A stretch of DNA of 64,000 nucleotides, from assembly GCA_946183365.1 (NCBI GenBank), contig CAMHAH010000015.1, positions 1 through 64,000 of the forward strand, read 5' to 3'. The notes beneath the pieces were generated by a model. The model was not told where the DNA came from. It saw only the letters and a program-made list of their open reading frames with translations, and ran no database searches. Of this stretch, positions 42,321 to 50,975 are shown in pieces. How positions within the stretch are numbered: position 1 is the first letter of the stretch; each line of letters starts with the position of its first letter. The DNA is from an uncultured Clostridia bacterium. GTDB lineage: Bacteria; Bacillota; Clostridia; Oscillospirales; Acutalibacteraceae. The position numbers were made by a program, and so were the translations under genes.

Positions 42321-42698
42321 ATGAGCGTGGTACTTATATACAATCTCAGCGACGCGAAAAACGCGAAGCTTAAAATGCTGTGCCGCAAGCTGAATATCGA
42401 GGCAAGAACGGTAGAGAAAGCCGAATACGGCCATAAACTCGGGTACCTTCTCGGCATATCCGAAGACAGCTTGTCACAAAACGGCGAGGATTTTGACGGC
42501 GAGATGCTGTATATCTCGGGGCTTGTCGGAGGTATGCTGAACCTGTTTATCGATCAGCTCAGGCGCAACAAGATAATCATACCACTGAAAGCCGTACAGA
42601 CGCCGACCAACTCGGGGTTCACATCCTATGAACTGTATCGGGAGCTGAGCGCCGAGAGAGAGGCTATAGCAAAGGGTATGAACGCTCACAAAGGATGA
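42321..42698 (+). CDS. DUF3783 family protein
   Basis: The 125-residue soluble protein starts at the ATG at 42321 (MSVVLIYNLSDAKNAKLKML) behind GAGGTG; the frame continues eleven codons upstream without a signal. The sequence resembles the small DUF3783 family of Clostridia, with LVGGMLNLFIDQLRRNKIII near the middle and FTSYELYRELSAERE at the end. The function is not known. It is followed after 60 bases by a lipoprotein gene on the same strand. Confidence 0.65.
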   Translation: MSVVLIYNLSDAKNAKLKMLCRKLNIEARTVEKAEYGHKLGYLLGISEDSLSQNGEDFDGEMLYISGLVGGMLNLFIDQLRRNKIIIPLKAVQTPTNSGFTSYELYRELSAEREAIAKGMNAHKG

Positions 42699-42758
42699 GT
42701 TTTATTGACCTTGTACGCGCGATATGATAAAAAATGACAAAACAATCGGAGGTGTCGT

Positions 42759-43700
42759 ATGAAAAGAGCCTTTTGCATTATCCTTACAATACTGATCACT
42801 GCCGCGGCGTTCGCGGGGTGTTCGCTCTTCGGTGAACAAAAGAGCGGGCTTGAGCTTGACCAGACAGCCCTGAATATGACCGTAGGCGAGACCGCTCAGC
42901 TGAACGCGGGTGAGACGACAAAGGTAAAGTGGACCTCGAGCGATGAGAGCGTTGCCTCTGTGCACGCGGGCTCGGTAGTCGCTAAGAAGGCGGGTACAGC
43001 CGACATAACCGCGAGCCTTGAGGACGGTACATCCGAGGTATGCAAGGTGACGGTCGCCGATAAGCTGATAACCTCAGTCACCTTAAGTTCGAAGAGCATC
43101 AAGCTCGGCTTGGGCAAGACGGTACAGATAAGCGCGTCTTACGCTCCCGCCGACGCCTCGGTGACCGAGCTTACATGGTCGTCTGAGAACGAGAGGATAG
43201 CTACCGTCAATAAGGACGGCTATATCACGGGCTGTTCGGACGGCACGACGAATATCGTATGTACGTCGTCGGGCGGAGTGAGCGCCTCATGCGTCGTAAC
43301 GGTCGCCGAAGCTCCCGAAGCGCCGACAAAACCGCCCGCTACGACAAAGCCTACTTCCTCTACAGAACCTACAGCTTCAACACAAGCGACCGAGGCTAAA
43401 TCAGAGACGAGCGCTCCCGCTGCTTACGGCGACTATATCTTCCCCGACTCGTCGACGCGTATGCTCTCTGACAGCGAGGTAAAAGAGAAGCTCGGCTCGA
43501 TGACAGGAGCTTCGGTATCCGGCAGCTACTCTCAGGACGCGGTAAACGAGATATTCGCGCGCAACGGCTATGTGTTCCGCACAGCGTCGATTAAGGCTTA
43601 CTATGAGAGCAAGTCATGGTACAAGCCCGACCCGAACTTCAGCATGAGCGAGCTCAGCGAGATCGAGGAATACAATATCGCTCTGTTCAGCAAATACTGA
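42759..43700 (+). CDS. Lipoprotein with two Big2 Ig-like domains and a YARHG domain
   Basis: The product has 313 residues. The lipobox is FAGC (Cys21). Residues about 30-100 and 103-185 are bacterial Ig-like (Big2) domains, seen in WTSSDESVASVHAGSVVAKK and ELTWSSENERIATVNKDGYI, each with the usual VASV/GTADI or IATV/GTTNI pairs. A Thr/Pro/Ala linker (about 188-222) leads to a C-terminal YARHG domain (about 230-310), with EIFARNGYVFRTASIKAYY and SWYKPDPNFS. YARHG domains are extracellular modules of Firmicutes, probably wall-binding. GGAGGTG precedes the ATG. Confidence 0.8.
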   Translation: MKRAFCIILTILITAAAFAGCSLFGEQKSGLELDQTALNMTVGETAQLNAGETTKVKWTSSDESVASVHAGSVVAKKAGTADITASLEDGTSEVCKVTVADKLITSVTLSSKSIKLGLGKTVQISASYAPADASVTELTWSSENERIATVNKDGYITGCSDGTTNIVCTSSGGVSASCVVTVAEAPEAPTKPPATTKPTSSTEPTASTQATEAKSETSAPAAYGDYIFPDSSTRMLSDSEVKEKLGSMTGASVSGSYSQDAVNEIFARNGYVFRTASIKAYYESKSWYKPDPNFSMSELSEIEEYNIALFSKY

Positions 43701-43765
43701 TACTAAAACAACAGACGATAAGCCTTTTTTAGAATTTAGTATAAACCCATATTAATGAATAAAAC

Positions 43766-45478
43766 ATGAAAGAACCTTCACAAAACAAAACCGCGTTTTT
43801 CAGCGGTATCATCGGGGATATAAAGGATACGGGGCTCGCGTTCGCGGCTCTTCTGACAGCCCTTATGCTCACGGGCGGCTTCGCTGAGTTTTTCAGCATA
43901 GCCGTCTCGGCAGTCGTATCAATATTCCTGCTGATATGTATCATTAAAAACAAAGACCTCCGCGTACGCTTTGACCTGACCCTCGCGGCGGTGCTGTTAA
44001 TAGCGCTTTTCTATCTGATCGCCTCTATCTACGCCGTAGACAGGGGCTCGGCGTTGTTGGGCTTCTGCAAGTTCATGCCGGTACCGCTCTTCGCAGTACT
44101 TCTGATGCAGCGCGAAAAACAGGCCGAAAAGCTCCTGCGCCTTCTGCCGTATATCGCAGTGATAACGGGTATCGTATCTCTGATATTGAGCTTCATTTTC
44201 CCAAAGTTATTTATGACAGACGGCAGACAGGGCGGCTTCTTCCAGTACCCTAACACCTACGCGGCGTTCCTCATGACAGCCGAGCTGCTCGCCCTGAACC
44301 GAACCGATAACAAGGCGCTCAACTACTCATGCGCCGCTGCGCTGTTCTTGCTCATCATCCTCACACAGAGCCGCGCGGTATTCGTGCTGACCGTAGTTTT
44401 CAGCCTTATCATCCTGTTCATGAAGGGTACAAAAAAACAGCGTATCATACTCGGCGTATCTATCGGAGCGCTCGCTGTCGCCGTTATCATCTTATACCCC
44501 CTGCTCTCACAAAACGAGTTCTTCGGGAGATTTCTCTCATTATCTGTGTACGAGAGCACCTTTGCGGGCAGACTGCTGTATTGGTATGACGCTCTGTCGC
44601 TGATGATAAAGCACCCGTTCGGCATGGGATATCTCGGCTACTACTTTACCGAACACAGTATACAGAGCGGCGTTTATTCGGTAAGGTTCATACATAACGA
44701 TATCCTCCAGCTGATACTCGACGTCGGGTTTATACCCGCCCTCGCGTTTTTAGCTGTGATGTTCCGCCATATCTTCTCACCCAAGGCGGATCTCGGCTGC
44801 AGGACAGCGCTGATCGCGTTGCTTCTGCACTTCTGCTTTGACTTTGACCTGCAATATACGGCGATGTGGTTCGTACTGCTGATACTGCTGTACTCAGACG
44901 GCGTCACGCTCCGCTCAGCTGAGATATCGCTGAAGCCTAAGTCCGCTTCGATAATCAGCGCGGTATGTATAGCGGTGTCAGCATACTTCACCTTGGTATG
45001 CGGGCTGGGATTTTTCGGCAATACAAAGGCGGCTCTCGGGATGTACCCGATATATACTGAACAGCAGATAAAGCTGTTGTCCGATACCTCGGATCCGAAG
45101 CAGATGTCGGATATCGCCGACAGCATAATCTCTCACAACAAATATGTTCACCTGGCATACAGCGCGAAGTCCCGCGCGGCGTTCTCTCAAGGCGATGTTG
45201 AAAAGCTGATAGAATATAAGCAAAAGGTATTTGATACGGCTCCGTTCGTATATGAGGAATATGAGGAATACGCCGCTGAGCTGATATACTGCGCCGAGCT
45301 GTACGCTCAGGCGGGCGATACGGCAGGCGCTGAGATCTGCCGCGGGGAGCTTGTCGCGACGCGGGAACGCCTGAGAGCTCTTGACGACAAGCTCAGCTAC
45401 CTCGGCAGGGTGATAAAGGATCAGCCAAAGACCGCGCTTCCCAACGAGATAGAAAGCTACATAGACAATATCGGATAA
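43766..45478 (+). CDS. O-antigen ligase/polymerase-like membrane protein with helical C-terminal domain
   Basis: The 570-residue protein has about 11-12 TM segments up to residue 420, then a soluble helical region (TPR-like; residues about 430-570). It carries Wzy_C-family features: the ILTQSRAVFVLT segment after the mid-protein helix and RFIHNDILQLILDVGFI. Members join or polymerise glycans on the outer face of the membrane. No glycosyltransferase gene is nearby, so the acceptor is unknown, perhaps a wall teichoic acid or surface glycan. No clear ribosome binding site is seen before the ATG at 43766. Confidence 0.75.
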   Translation: MKEPSQNKTAFFSGIIGDIKDTGLAFAALLTALMLTGGFAEFFSIAVSAVVSIFLLICIIKNKDLRVRFDLTLAAVLLIALFYLIASIYAVDRGSALLGFCKFMPVPLFAVLLMQREKQAEKLLRLLPYIAVITGIVSLILSFIFPKLFMTDGRQGGFFQYPNTYAAFLMTAELLALNRTDNKALNYSCAAALFLLIILTQSRAVFVLTVVFSLIILFMKGTKKQRIILGVSIGALAVAVIILYPLLSQNEFFGRFLSLSVYESTFAGRLLYWYDALSLMIKHPFGMGYLGYYFTEHSIQSGVYSVRFIHNDILQLILDVGFIPALAFLAVMFRHIFSPKADLGCRTALIALLLHFCFDFDLQYTAMWFVLLILLYSDGVTLRSAEISLKPKSASIISAVCIAVSAYFTLVCGLGFFGNTKAALGMYPIYTEQQIKLLSDTSDPKQMSDIADSIISHNKYVHLAYSAKSRAAFSQGDVEKLIEYKQKVFDTAPFVYEEYEEYAAELIYCAELYAQAGDTAGAEICRGELVATRERLRALDDKLSYLGRVIKDQPKTALPNEIESYIDNIG

Positions 45479-45486
45479 TACCACAC

Positions 45487-45520
45487 AGGCGGGAGCGTTG
45501 ATGTTCGCTCCTGCCTTTTT
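45487..45520 (+). terminator. Rho-independent terminator after the O-antigen-ligase-like gene
   Basis: AGGCGGGAGCG pairs with CGCTCCTGCCT and is followed by TTTTTG. Confidence 0.8.
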
Positions 45521-45591
45521 GCTGTGACCCGCAACAAAAAACGCCTGTCATATATTTACACTTAAATTAAAGAAATGTTCACACAAAATCC

Positions 45592-45620
45592 TTGTTTTTG
45601 AACTTATCGTGGTATATAAT
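45592..45620 (+). promoter_or_regulatory. Probable promoter of the cohesin-like/FN3 protein gene
   Basis: TTGTTT, a 17 bp spacer and TATAAT lie 75 bases before the ATG. Confidence 0.5.
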
Positions 45621-45695
45621 TAGACTGAAGATTTATGTGATACCGTTCTAATACTAACCCTTAATAAAAAACGGTATCGGCTTGGAGGACAAACC

Positions 45696-47819
45696 ATGCG
45701 TAAGCGAATAATCAGCATAATACTCACGCTGGCGATAGCGCTGTCTGTGATATGCGTCGGCGCAGTGAGCGTATCAGCCGCGGCGAATACCGCCACCATC
45801 AAGGTAGGCTCAAAGACCTATACCGCCTCTGTCGGCGATTATATGCGCTATACGGTATCGTTCAGATACTCCGGCGGGCGCGTATCTACGGGTCAGATAG
45901 AGTTGCCGGTGAATCTCAAAGCCCTCAACAGCTATTCACAGAGCGAGATAGACAAATTCACCTCTGAGATAGCTCCCGCGACCGCCTCGACCGCAATGAT
46001 ACTGCGCTCAGACAACGACGTTATCAAGGGCTTCTCGGGCTATGTGATGAACTTTGCCCATCCTACGGGCTACGCTTTCAGCACTAACAAGGTCGTATTT
46101 TCGCTTATCTTCTCGGTCGAGAAGGCGGGCGCCTATGAGCTTGCCGCCAAGGTAAGACACGTAGACGCCTATGACGGAAAGACGCTGGTCGATAAGGACT
46201 GCAATATCACAGATACTAAGTTCAGATATACCGAGAGCCTCGAGAGCGTAAACCTCGATACTCCAAAGCTTAGCGTCGCTACCGCCGCGGGCGGCATGAG
46301 GATATCATGGGATCCCGTACCCAGAGCCTCTCTCTACAGAGTTTATTATAAAGGCAGCAAGGGCTGGACGAAGCTCGAGGATACCAAAGAGACCTCTGTG
46401 CTCGATACCGACGTAGTCGGCGGCACACGCTACACATATACGGTACGCTGTCTGTCGGCTGACGGCTCGCGCTTTGTCAGCGACTATGATACCGCGGGCA
46501 AGGCGGCTGTGTACTATCCCGCTCCGGTGCTGAGCCTCTCAAATTACGAGGACGGCGTATATATCAAGTGGAACGCCGTGAAACCCGCCTCAAAGTACCG
46601 CGTATACTATCGTGGCAGGAACGGCTGGACAAGGCTGACCGATACCGCGGGCACATCCTTTCTTGATACCGACGTAAGCTCAGGTACGACATATACATAC
46701 ACCATCCGCAGCATGGACGCGAGCGGTAACCTGCTCAGCTCCTACTATTCAGACGGCTTCAAGATAACCTATATCACCGCGCCGACGGTGACCCTCTCAA
46801 ACGCCGCCGACGGAGTGAATATAGCGTGGGACAAGGTCAAGGGCGCTGTTAAATACCGCGTATACTACAGGAGCTCAAACGGCTGGAACAGGATGGTCGA
46901 TACCACTGAGAACTCTTATCTTGATAAAGACGTAAGGTCTAACTCGACATACACCTACACCGTACGCTGTATCAACAGTGAGGGCACCGAATTCACCAGC
47001 GATTTCAGAGCGGGCAAGAGCATAAGATATATCGCCGCTCCGAAGCTTGAACTGATAAACAGCGAGGACGGCGTGCTTATCAAATGGAGCGCCGTATCGG
47101 GAGCGTCAAAATACCGCGTATACTATAAGGGCAGGAACGGCTGGACAAAGCTGACCGATACAACCGGCACTTCCTTCCTTGATACCGACGTAAGCTCGGG
47201 CACGACATACACCTATACTATCCGCTGTATGGACTCAAACAACGATCATATAAGCTACTTCTATACAGACGGATTCAAGATAACCTTCCTCAGGGCTCCG
47301 ACAGTGACCCTCTCAAATGCCGCCGACGGAGTGAACATATCGTGGGACAAGGTGAACGGCGCAGAGAAATACCGCGTATACTACAGGAGCTCAAGCGGCT
47401 GGCACAGGCTTGCGGATACCGCTGAGACCTCTTATCTCGATAAGGACGTAAACTCAAACTACACCTACACCTACACCGTGCGCTGTATCAACAACGAGGG
47501 CACCGAATTCACCAGCGATTTCAGAGCGGGCAAGAGCATAAAATACTATGCCGCTCCCAAGCTCGAGCTGTCTAATACCAAAAACGGCGTTAGCATAAAA
47601 TGGAACGCTGTCGCGGGCGTTTCAAAGTACCGTGTATACTACTACGGCAGAAACGGCTGGACAAGGCTCACAGAGACCTCGTCGACCTCGTTCATTGACA
47701 CAGACGTAAAGAGCGGGACAAACTACACCTACACTATCCGCTGTCTGGACTCAAGCGGTAATTTCTTAAGCTACTTCTACACCGACGGGTTCAAGATAAG
47801 ATACATCCCCACGTCGTGA
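45696..47819 (+). CDS. Secreted protein: cohesin-like N-terminal domain plus six FN3-like repeats
   Basis: The product has 707 residues. A signal peptide (1-29) precedes a domain at about 30-183 with ATIKVGSKTYTASVGDYMRY, GQIELPVNLKALN and VVFSLIFSVEKAGAYELAAK, which resembles a cohesin or cohesin-like carbohydrate-associated domain. Six FN3-like repeats of about 86 residues follow (about 186-705), in the same YRVYY.GR.GWTRLTDT style as the 1165-residue protein at 38651-42148. Repeats 3-4 and 5-6 are nearly the same pair, an ABAB duplication. No dockerin or sortase motif is visible. A scaffold or adhesion role fits; a dockerin protein is encoded elsewhere in this window. GGAGGA precedes the ATG. 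Confidence 0.8.
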   Translation: MRKRIISIILTLAIALSVICVGAVSVSAAANTATIKVGSKTYTASVGDYMRYTVSFRYSGGRVSTGQIELPVNLKALNSYSQSEIDKFTSEIAPATASTAMILRSDNDVIKGFSGYVMNFAHPTGYAFSTNKVVFSLIFSVEKAGAYELAAKVRHVDAYDGKTLVDKDCNITDTKFRYTESLESVNLDTPKLSVATAAGGMRISWDPVPRASLYRVYYKGSKGWTKLEDTKETSVLDTDVVGGTRYTYTVRCLSADGSRFVSDYDTAGKAAVYYPAPVLSLSNYEDGVYIKWNAVKPASKYRVYYRGRNGWTRLTDTAGTSFLDTDVSSGTTYTYTIRSMDASGNLLSSYYSDGFKITYITAPTVTLSNAADGVNIAWDKVKGAVKYRVYYRSSNGWNRMVDTTENSYLDKDVRSNSTYTYTVRCINSEGTEFTSDFRAGKSIRYIAAPKLELINSEDGVLIKWSAVSGASKYRVYYKGRNGWTKLTDTTGTSFLDTDVSSGTTYTYTIRCMDSNNDHISYFYTDGFKITFLRAPTVTLSNAADGVNISWDKVNGAEKYRVYYRSSSGWHRLADTAETSYLDKDVNSNYTYTYTVRCINNEGTEFTSDFRAGKSIKYYAAPKLELSNTKNGVSIKWNAVAGVSKYRVYYYGRNGWTRLTETSSTSFIDTDVKSGTNYTYTIRCLDSSGNFLSYFYTDGFKIRYIPTS

Positions 47820-47836
47820 TAACAGAATTAAAAGAA

Positions 47837-47869
47837 CGGCAGTCACATACCCCGTGACTGCCGTTTTTA
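47837..47869. terminator. Rho-independent terminator, bidirectional
   Basis: ACGGCAGTCAC/GTGACTGCCGT stem with TTTTT on the plus side and a TTCTTTTAA run on the minus side. It lies between converging genes. Confidence 0.75.
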
Positions 47870-47887
47870 TCAAATACACAATCTTTT

Positions 47888-48441
47888 TCAATGCCTGTCA
47901 ACTCTCGCCATTATCGCCGCGCCGTTATCCTTGAGCCACCTGTTGAAGCAGTCATACTCGGGATAAGCGGCATATACCAGCTTATAAAATCGCGGTGAGT
48001 GGTTCATCTCGACAAGGTGACACAACTCATGCACTATAACGCTGTCGATGACCTCTGCGGGCGTAAGCATAAGCAGGATATTGAAGTTCAGATTTTTCTT
48101 GGCGGAGCAGCTGCCCCAGCGGGTCTTTTGACATCTGAGGGTTATCCTGCCATAGCTCAACCCCATACGCTGAGCGTACATCCGTACCCGGGCGGAATAT
48201 ACTCCGCCGCCTGTTTCGCGAGGGCATTGAGCTCCTCATCACTGAGCTTAGGCACGGCGTTGAGAGCCGCGCTTCGCTGTGCCGCCTTCACACGGTGCCT
48301 CTCTATCCAATCGGCGTGTTTGTCTACAAACAGCTCTATATCGCGCTTAGCCATACGGTTGGGAGCGCGTACGATCACCTCGCCGTTTTTGAGCTCGAGT
48401 GAGATCGTCTTTCGTTTTGACCTTATCAGTTTATAATCCAT
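47888..48441 (-). pseudogene. YgjP-like zinc metallopeptidase (DUF45), frameshifted
   Basis: The gene is split into two overlapping frames. The N-terminal part (48441 down to 48157) reads MDYKLIRSKRKTISLELKNG to AAEYIPPGYGCTLSVWG. The C-terminal part (48181 down to 47888) reads RVRMYAQRMGLSYGRITLRC, KTRWGSCSAKKNLNFN, the zinc motif VIVHELCHLVEMNHSPRFY and a final SVD/RVDRH. Inserting one base in the CCGCCCGGG run near 48190 joins them into one ordinary DUF45 protein of about 184 residues. This may be a true mutation, a sequencing or assembly error at the C/G run, or less likely programmed frameshifting. Confidence 0.85.
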
Positions 48442-48449
48442 ATCTCAAT

Positions 48450-48481
48450 GTAAAGGGCGCCTTTCGGCGCCCCGTTTTGTT
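48450..48481. terminator. Terminator between pyk and the metallopeptidase gene
   Basis: GGGCGCC/GGCGCCC perfect stem with a TTTC loop. On the minus strand TTTACATTG follows; on the plus strand GTTTTGTT follows. Confidence 0.6.
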
Positions 48482-48483
48482 CC

Positions 48484-49917
48484 TTATACTATTCTGATAT
48501 TCAGCGTGTCCGTTCCCGAGGTGGGTACGGTCTTGTTTGAGCTGATGATGACGACGGTATCGCCCTTTTCGACTATGCCCGTAGCGAGAGCCATATCGAC
48601 CGCCTGTACGGTGATCTCGTCAGAGGTCTGCTTCTCCTCGCCGAGCACGGGATTAACGCCCCAACTCAGGCACAGCTTGCGGCAAACCTGCTCTGAGGTG
48701 ACTACCGCGATGATCGGACAGCTCGGACGACAGCGCGCCATAGCGCGAGCTACCGCGCCGGTCTTGCTCTCGGCGATGATCGCCTTGGCGTGGATATTCT
48801 CGGCGACGGTCTTAGCCGCCTCACAGATATTCTCGCGGAATGCGCTCATATTCGTCTGTGTAGCCGAAGCGCCCCTGAGCAGCATGAGGTTCTCGTGCTT
48901 TTCAGCCTCGGTGCAGATATCGTTGAGAGCCGCTACGGACTCTACGGGGTACATACCCGCCGCGCTCTCGCCCGAGAGCATAACAGCCGAGGTGCCGTCA
49001 TATACGGCGTTGGCTACGTCTGATATCTCAGCTCTGGTCGGGCGGATATTGGTGGTCATGCTGTCGAGCATCTGGGTGGCTGTGATGACATACTTGCCCG
49101 CTAAGACGCACTTACGGATTATCATCTTCTGTATCTCGGGCAGCTTGATGAATGGTATCTCAACGCCCATATCGCCTCTGGCTACCATAACGCCGTTCGA
49201 GACCTCTATGATACGATCGATATCATCCACGCCGCTCTGGTTCTCGATCTTGCTGATTATCTCTACGTCCTCATAGCCGAGGCTGTCTACATAGTCGCGC
49301 AGCTTGATAACGTCGTCAGCCGAGCGCACGAACGAAGCCGCGATAACGTTGACGCCCATCTTGAGACCGAACTCGATATCGGCGCGGTCCCTCTGGCTTA
49401 TGTAAGGCATATTTATGGTGTATCCGGGGATATTGATGCTCTTGCGGTTAGAGAGCCTGCCGCCGGTGATGACGCGGGTGACGATGCAGTCCTCTTCAAC
49501 GCTCTCAACGCGGGCTGAGATCTTGCCGTCGTCAAAGAGTATCGTCCTGCCGATGCTTGCGTTATCTCTGCGGAAGGTATCGATGAGCTTGGGGTAAGAG
49601 AGGGTGACGCCCTTGTTATCTCCGTGACCCTCGGTTGAGTACAGCCTGTACTCCTGACCCGCTTCAAGCTCAACGGCTCCGTCCTCGAATGTGCCTACGC
49701 GGATCTCGGGGCCCTTGGTATCGAGCAGCAGAGCTACGGTCTTGCCGCTCTTTTCGATTGCCTCTTTGACTATACCGAAGCGCTTTGTCATAGCGTCATA
49801 CTCGCCGTGGGACATATTGAAGCGCGCTACGTTCATGCCCGCGTCGATCATCTTCACCAAGGTATCGACATTATCACAGGCAGGACCCATAGTGCATACA
49901 ATCTTGGTCATTCTCAT
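48484..49917 (-). CDS. pyk: Pyruvate kinase
   Basis: The 477-residue glycolytic enzyme converts PEP and ADP to pyruvate and ATP. The start MRMTKIVCTMGPACDNVDTL and the motifs ARFNMSHGEYD, LLDTKGPEIRVG, GVMVARGDMGVEIP and ITATQMLDSM are diagnostic. It has domains A, B and C but no extra C-terminal PEP-synthase-like domain found in some Bacillus enzymes. GGGGG at the correct distance supports the ATG at 49917. It lies alone with its own promoter. Confidence 0.95.
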   Translation of the reverse strand: MRMTKIVCTMGPACDNVDTLVKMIDAGMNVARFNMSHGEYDAMTKRFGIVKEAIEKSGKTVALLLDTKGPEIRVGTFEDGAVELEAGQEYRLYSTEGHGDNKGVTLSYPKLIDTFRRDNASIGRTILFDDGKISARVESVEEDCIVTRVITGGRLSNRKSINIPGYTINMPYISQRDRADIEFGLKMGVNVIAASFVRSADDVIKLRDYVDSLGYEDVEIISKIENQSGVDDIDRIIEVSNGVMVARGDMGVEIPFIKLPEIQKMIIRKCVLAGKYVITATQMLDSMTTNIRPTRAEISDVANAVYDGTSAVMLSGESAAGMYPVESVAALNDICTEAEKHENLMLLRGASATQTNMSAFRENICEAAKTVAENIHAKAIIAESKTGAVARAMARCRPSCPIIAVVTSEQVCRKLCLSWGVNPVLGEEKQTSDEITVQAVDMALATGIVEKGDTVVIISSNKTVPTSGTDTLNIRIV

Positions 49918-49962
49918 TATAAAACCCCCTATACTGTTGATTAAAGTTGTCTATTACTTACT

Positions 49963-49990
49963 ATAATACCATAATAAAGAGCAATGTAAA
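49963..49990 (-). promoter_or_regulatory. Probable promoter of pyk
   Basis: On the minus strand TTTACA, a 16 bp spacer and TATTAT. Confidence 0.5.
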
Positions 49991-49998
49991 GAGGTTTT

Positions 49999-50910
49999 TT
50001 AACTTTTTACCTTACTTTTTGTGCGATAATTCACCAGAATTATTCCTAAAGCCGTCAGCGCCACGCTGAGCATGTACATCGGCTCAAATATCTGTTTTTC
50101 TCCGAGGATAAAAAACGACCATACGGCTCCCGTGACGGGGATGAGCATATTGAACACGAGGATATCGCCCGCGTCGTGATAGACCAGCAGAGCCGTCCAC
50201 AGGGTAAACGCCGCCGCCGAGACGAACGCGAGATACAGAACTATCAAAATACTTTGCGTATTCACGGGATAACCGCCGCCCATGATCAGCGCGACGATCA
50301 GTATCATAGCGCCGCCCGTCATAAGCTGATAAGCGCTGCTCTCGAACACTATCCCCTTTGAGACCCGCTTGCCGATAAAGCCGCCCGCGGTATTGAGCAG
50401 GGTAGATATCAGCACCAGACCCTCGCCCATGAACGTAAAGCCGCCGAGACGGTCGCTGTTAACCAGCATTATACCGCCCATACCTATCACGACGCCCGCG
50501 ACCTTGAGCGCGGTCAGCCGCTCATCCCTGAAGAACAGCGGAGCGAAGATCACCGCGAAGAACGCCGACGCCGCCGTAAGCACCGAGGTCTTTGTCGCCG
50601 TTGTATTGGCTACTCCTATATAATTGAGGATATACATCAGCCCTGTCTGTACCGCTCCGTACAGCGCGACCCCGCCTATCCTCCCGCGGGGGATGAGCGG
50701 TACCCTTCGGTGTATTATCCACGCCGTTATGAACACCATCACGCCCGCCGTGAAGAAGCGGACGCCGGCGAACATCAGCTTATCGGCGACGGTATCTATA
50801 CCCAGCTGTGAATATCCGTATTTTATCACGGGATACGCCGAGCCCCACAGCACCGTACACAAAACGGCGCACAGCATGGCGACCCATTTCTTTTTCAATA
50901 ATCTTTCCAT
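49999..50910 (-). CDS. DMT-superfamily (EamA) membrane transporter
   Basis: The 303-residue protein has ten TM segments in two five-helix halves, with LCTVLWGSAYPVIKYGYSQL at the start and a second half beginning near GGFIGKRVSKG. This is the classic EamA length and layout. Its substrate is unknown; family members export amino acids, sugars or drugs. It is not closely similar to the other DMT transporter at 30407-31447. It lies between pyk and citrate synthase on the same strand, with no visible shared operon signal. Confidence 0.8.
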   Translation of the reverse strand: MERLLKKKWVAMLCAVLCTVLWGSAYPVIKYGYSQLGIDTVADKLMFAGVRFFTAGVMVFITAWIIHRRVPLIPRGRIGGVALYGAVQTGLMYILNYIGVANTTATKTSVLTAASAFFAVIFAPLFFRDERLTALKVAGVVIGMGGIMLVNSDRLGGFTFMGEGLVLISTLLNTAGGFIGKRVSKGIVFESSAYQLMTGGAMILIVALIMGGGYPVNTQSILIVLYLAFVSAAAFTLWTALLVYHDAGDILVFNMLIPVTGAVWSFFILGEKQIFEPMYMLSVALTALGIILVNYRTKSKVKS

Positions 50911-50939
50911 AGTTTTTCGATCTGATAAAGCTTTTCAAT

Positions 50940-50968
50940 TACATAAGGGCTGACCAAAAGTCAGCCCT
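50940..50968 (-). terminator. Hairpin after the citrate synthase gene
   Basis: AGGGCTGAC/GTCAGCCCT perfect stem with a five-base loop. On the minus strand it is followed by TTATGTAATT, so the T tract is poor. Confidence 0.45.
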
Positions 50969-50975
50969 CAAATCA

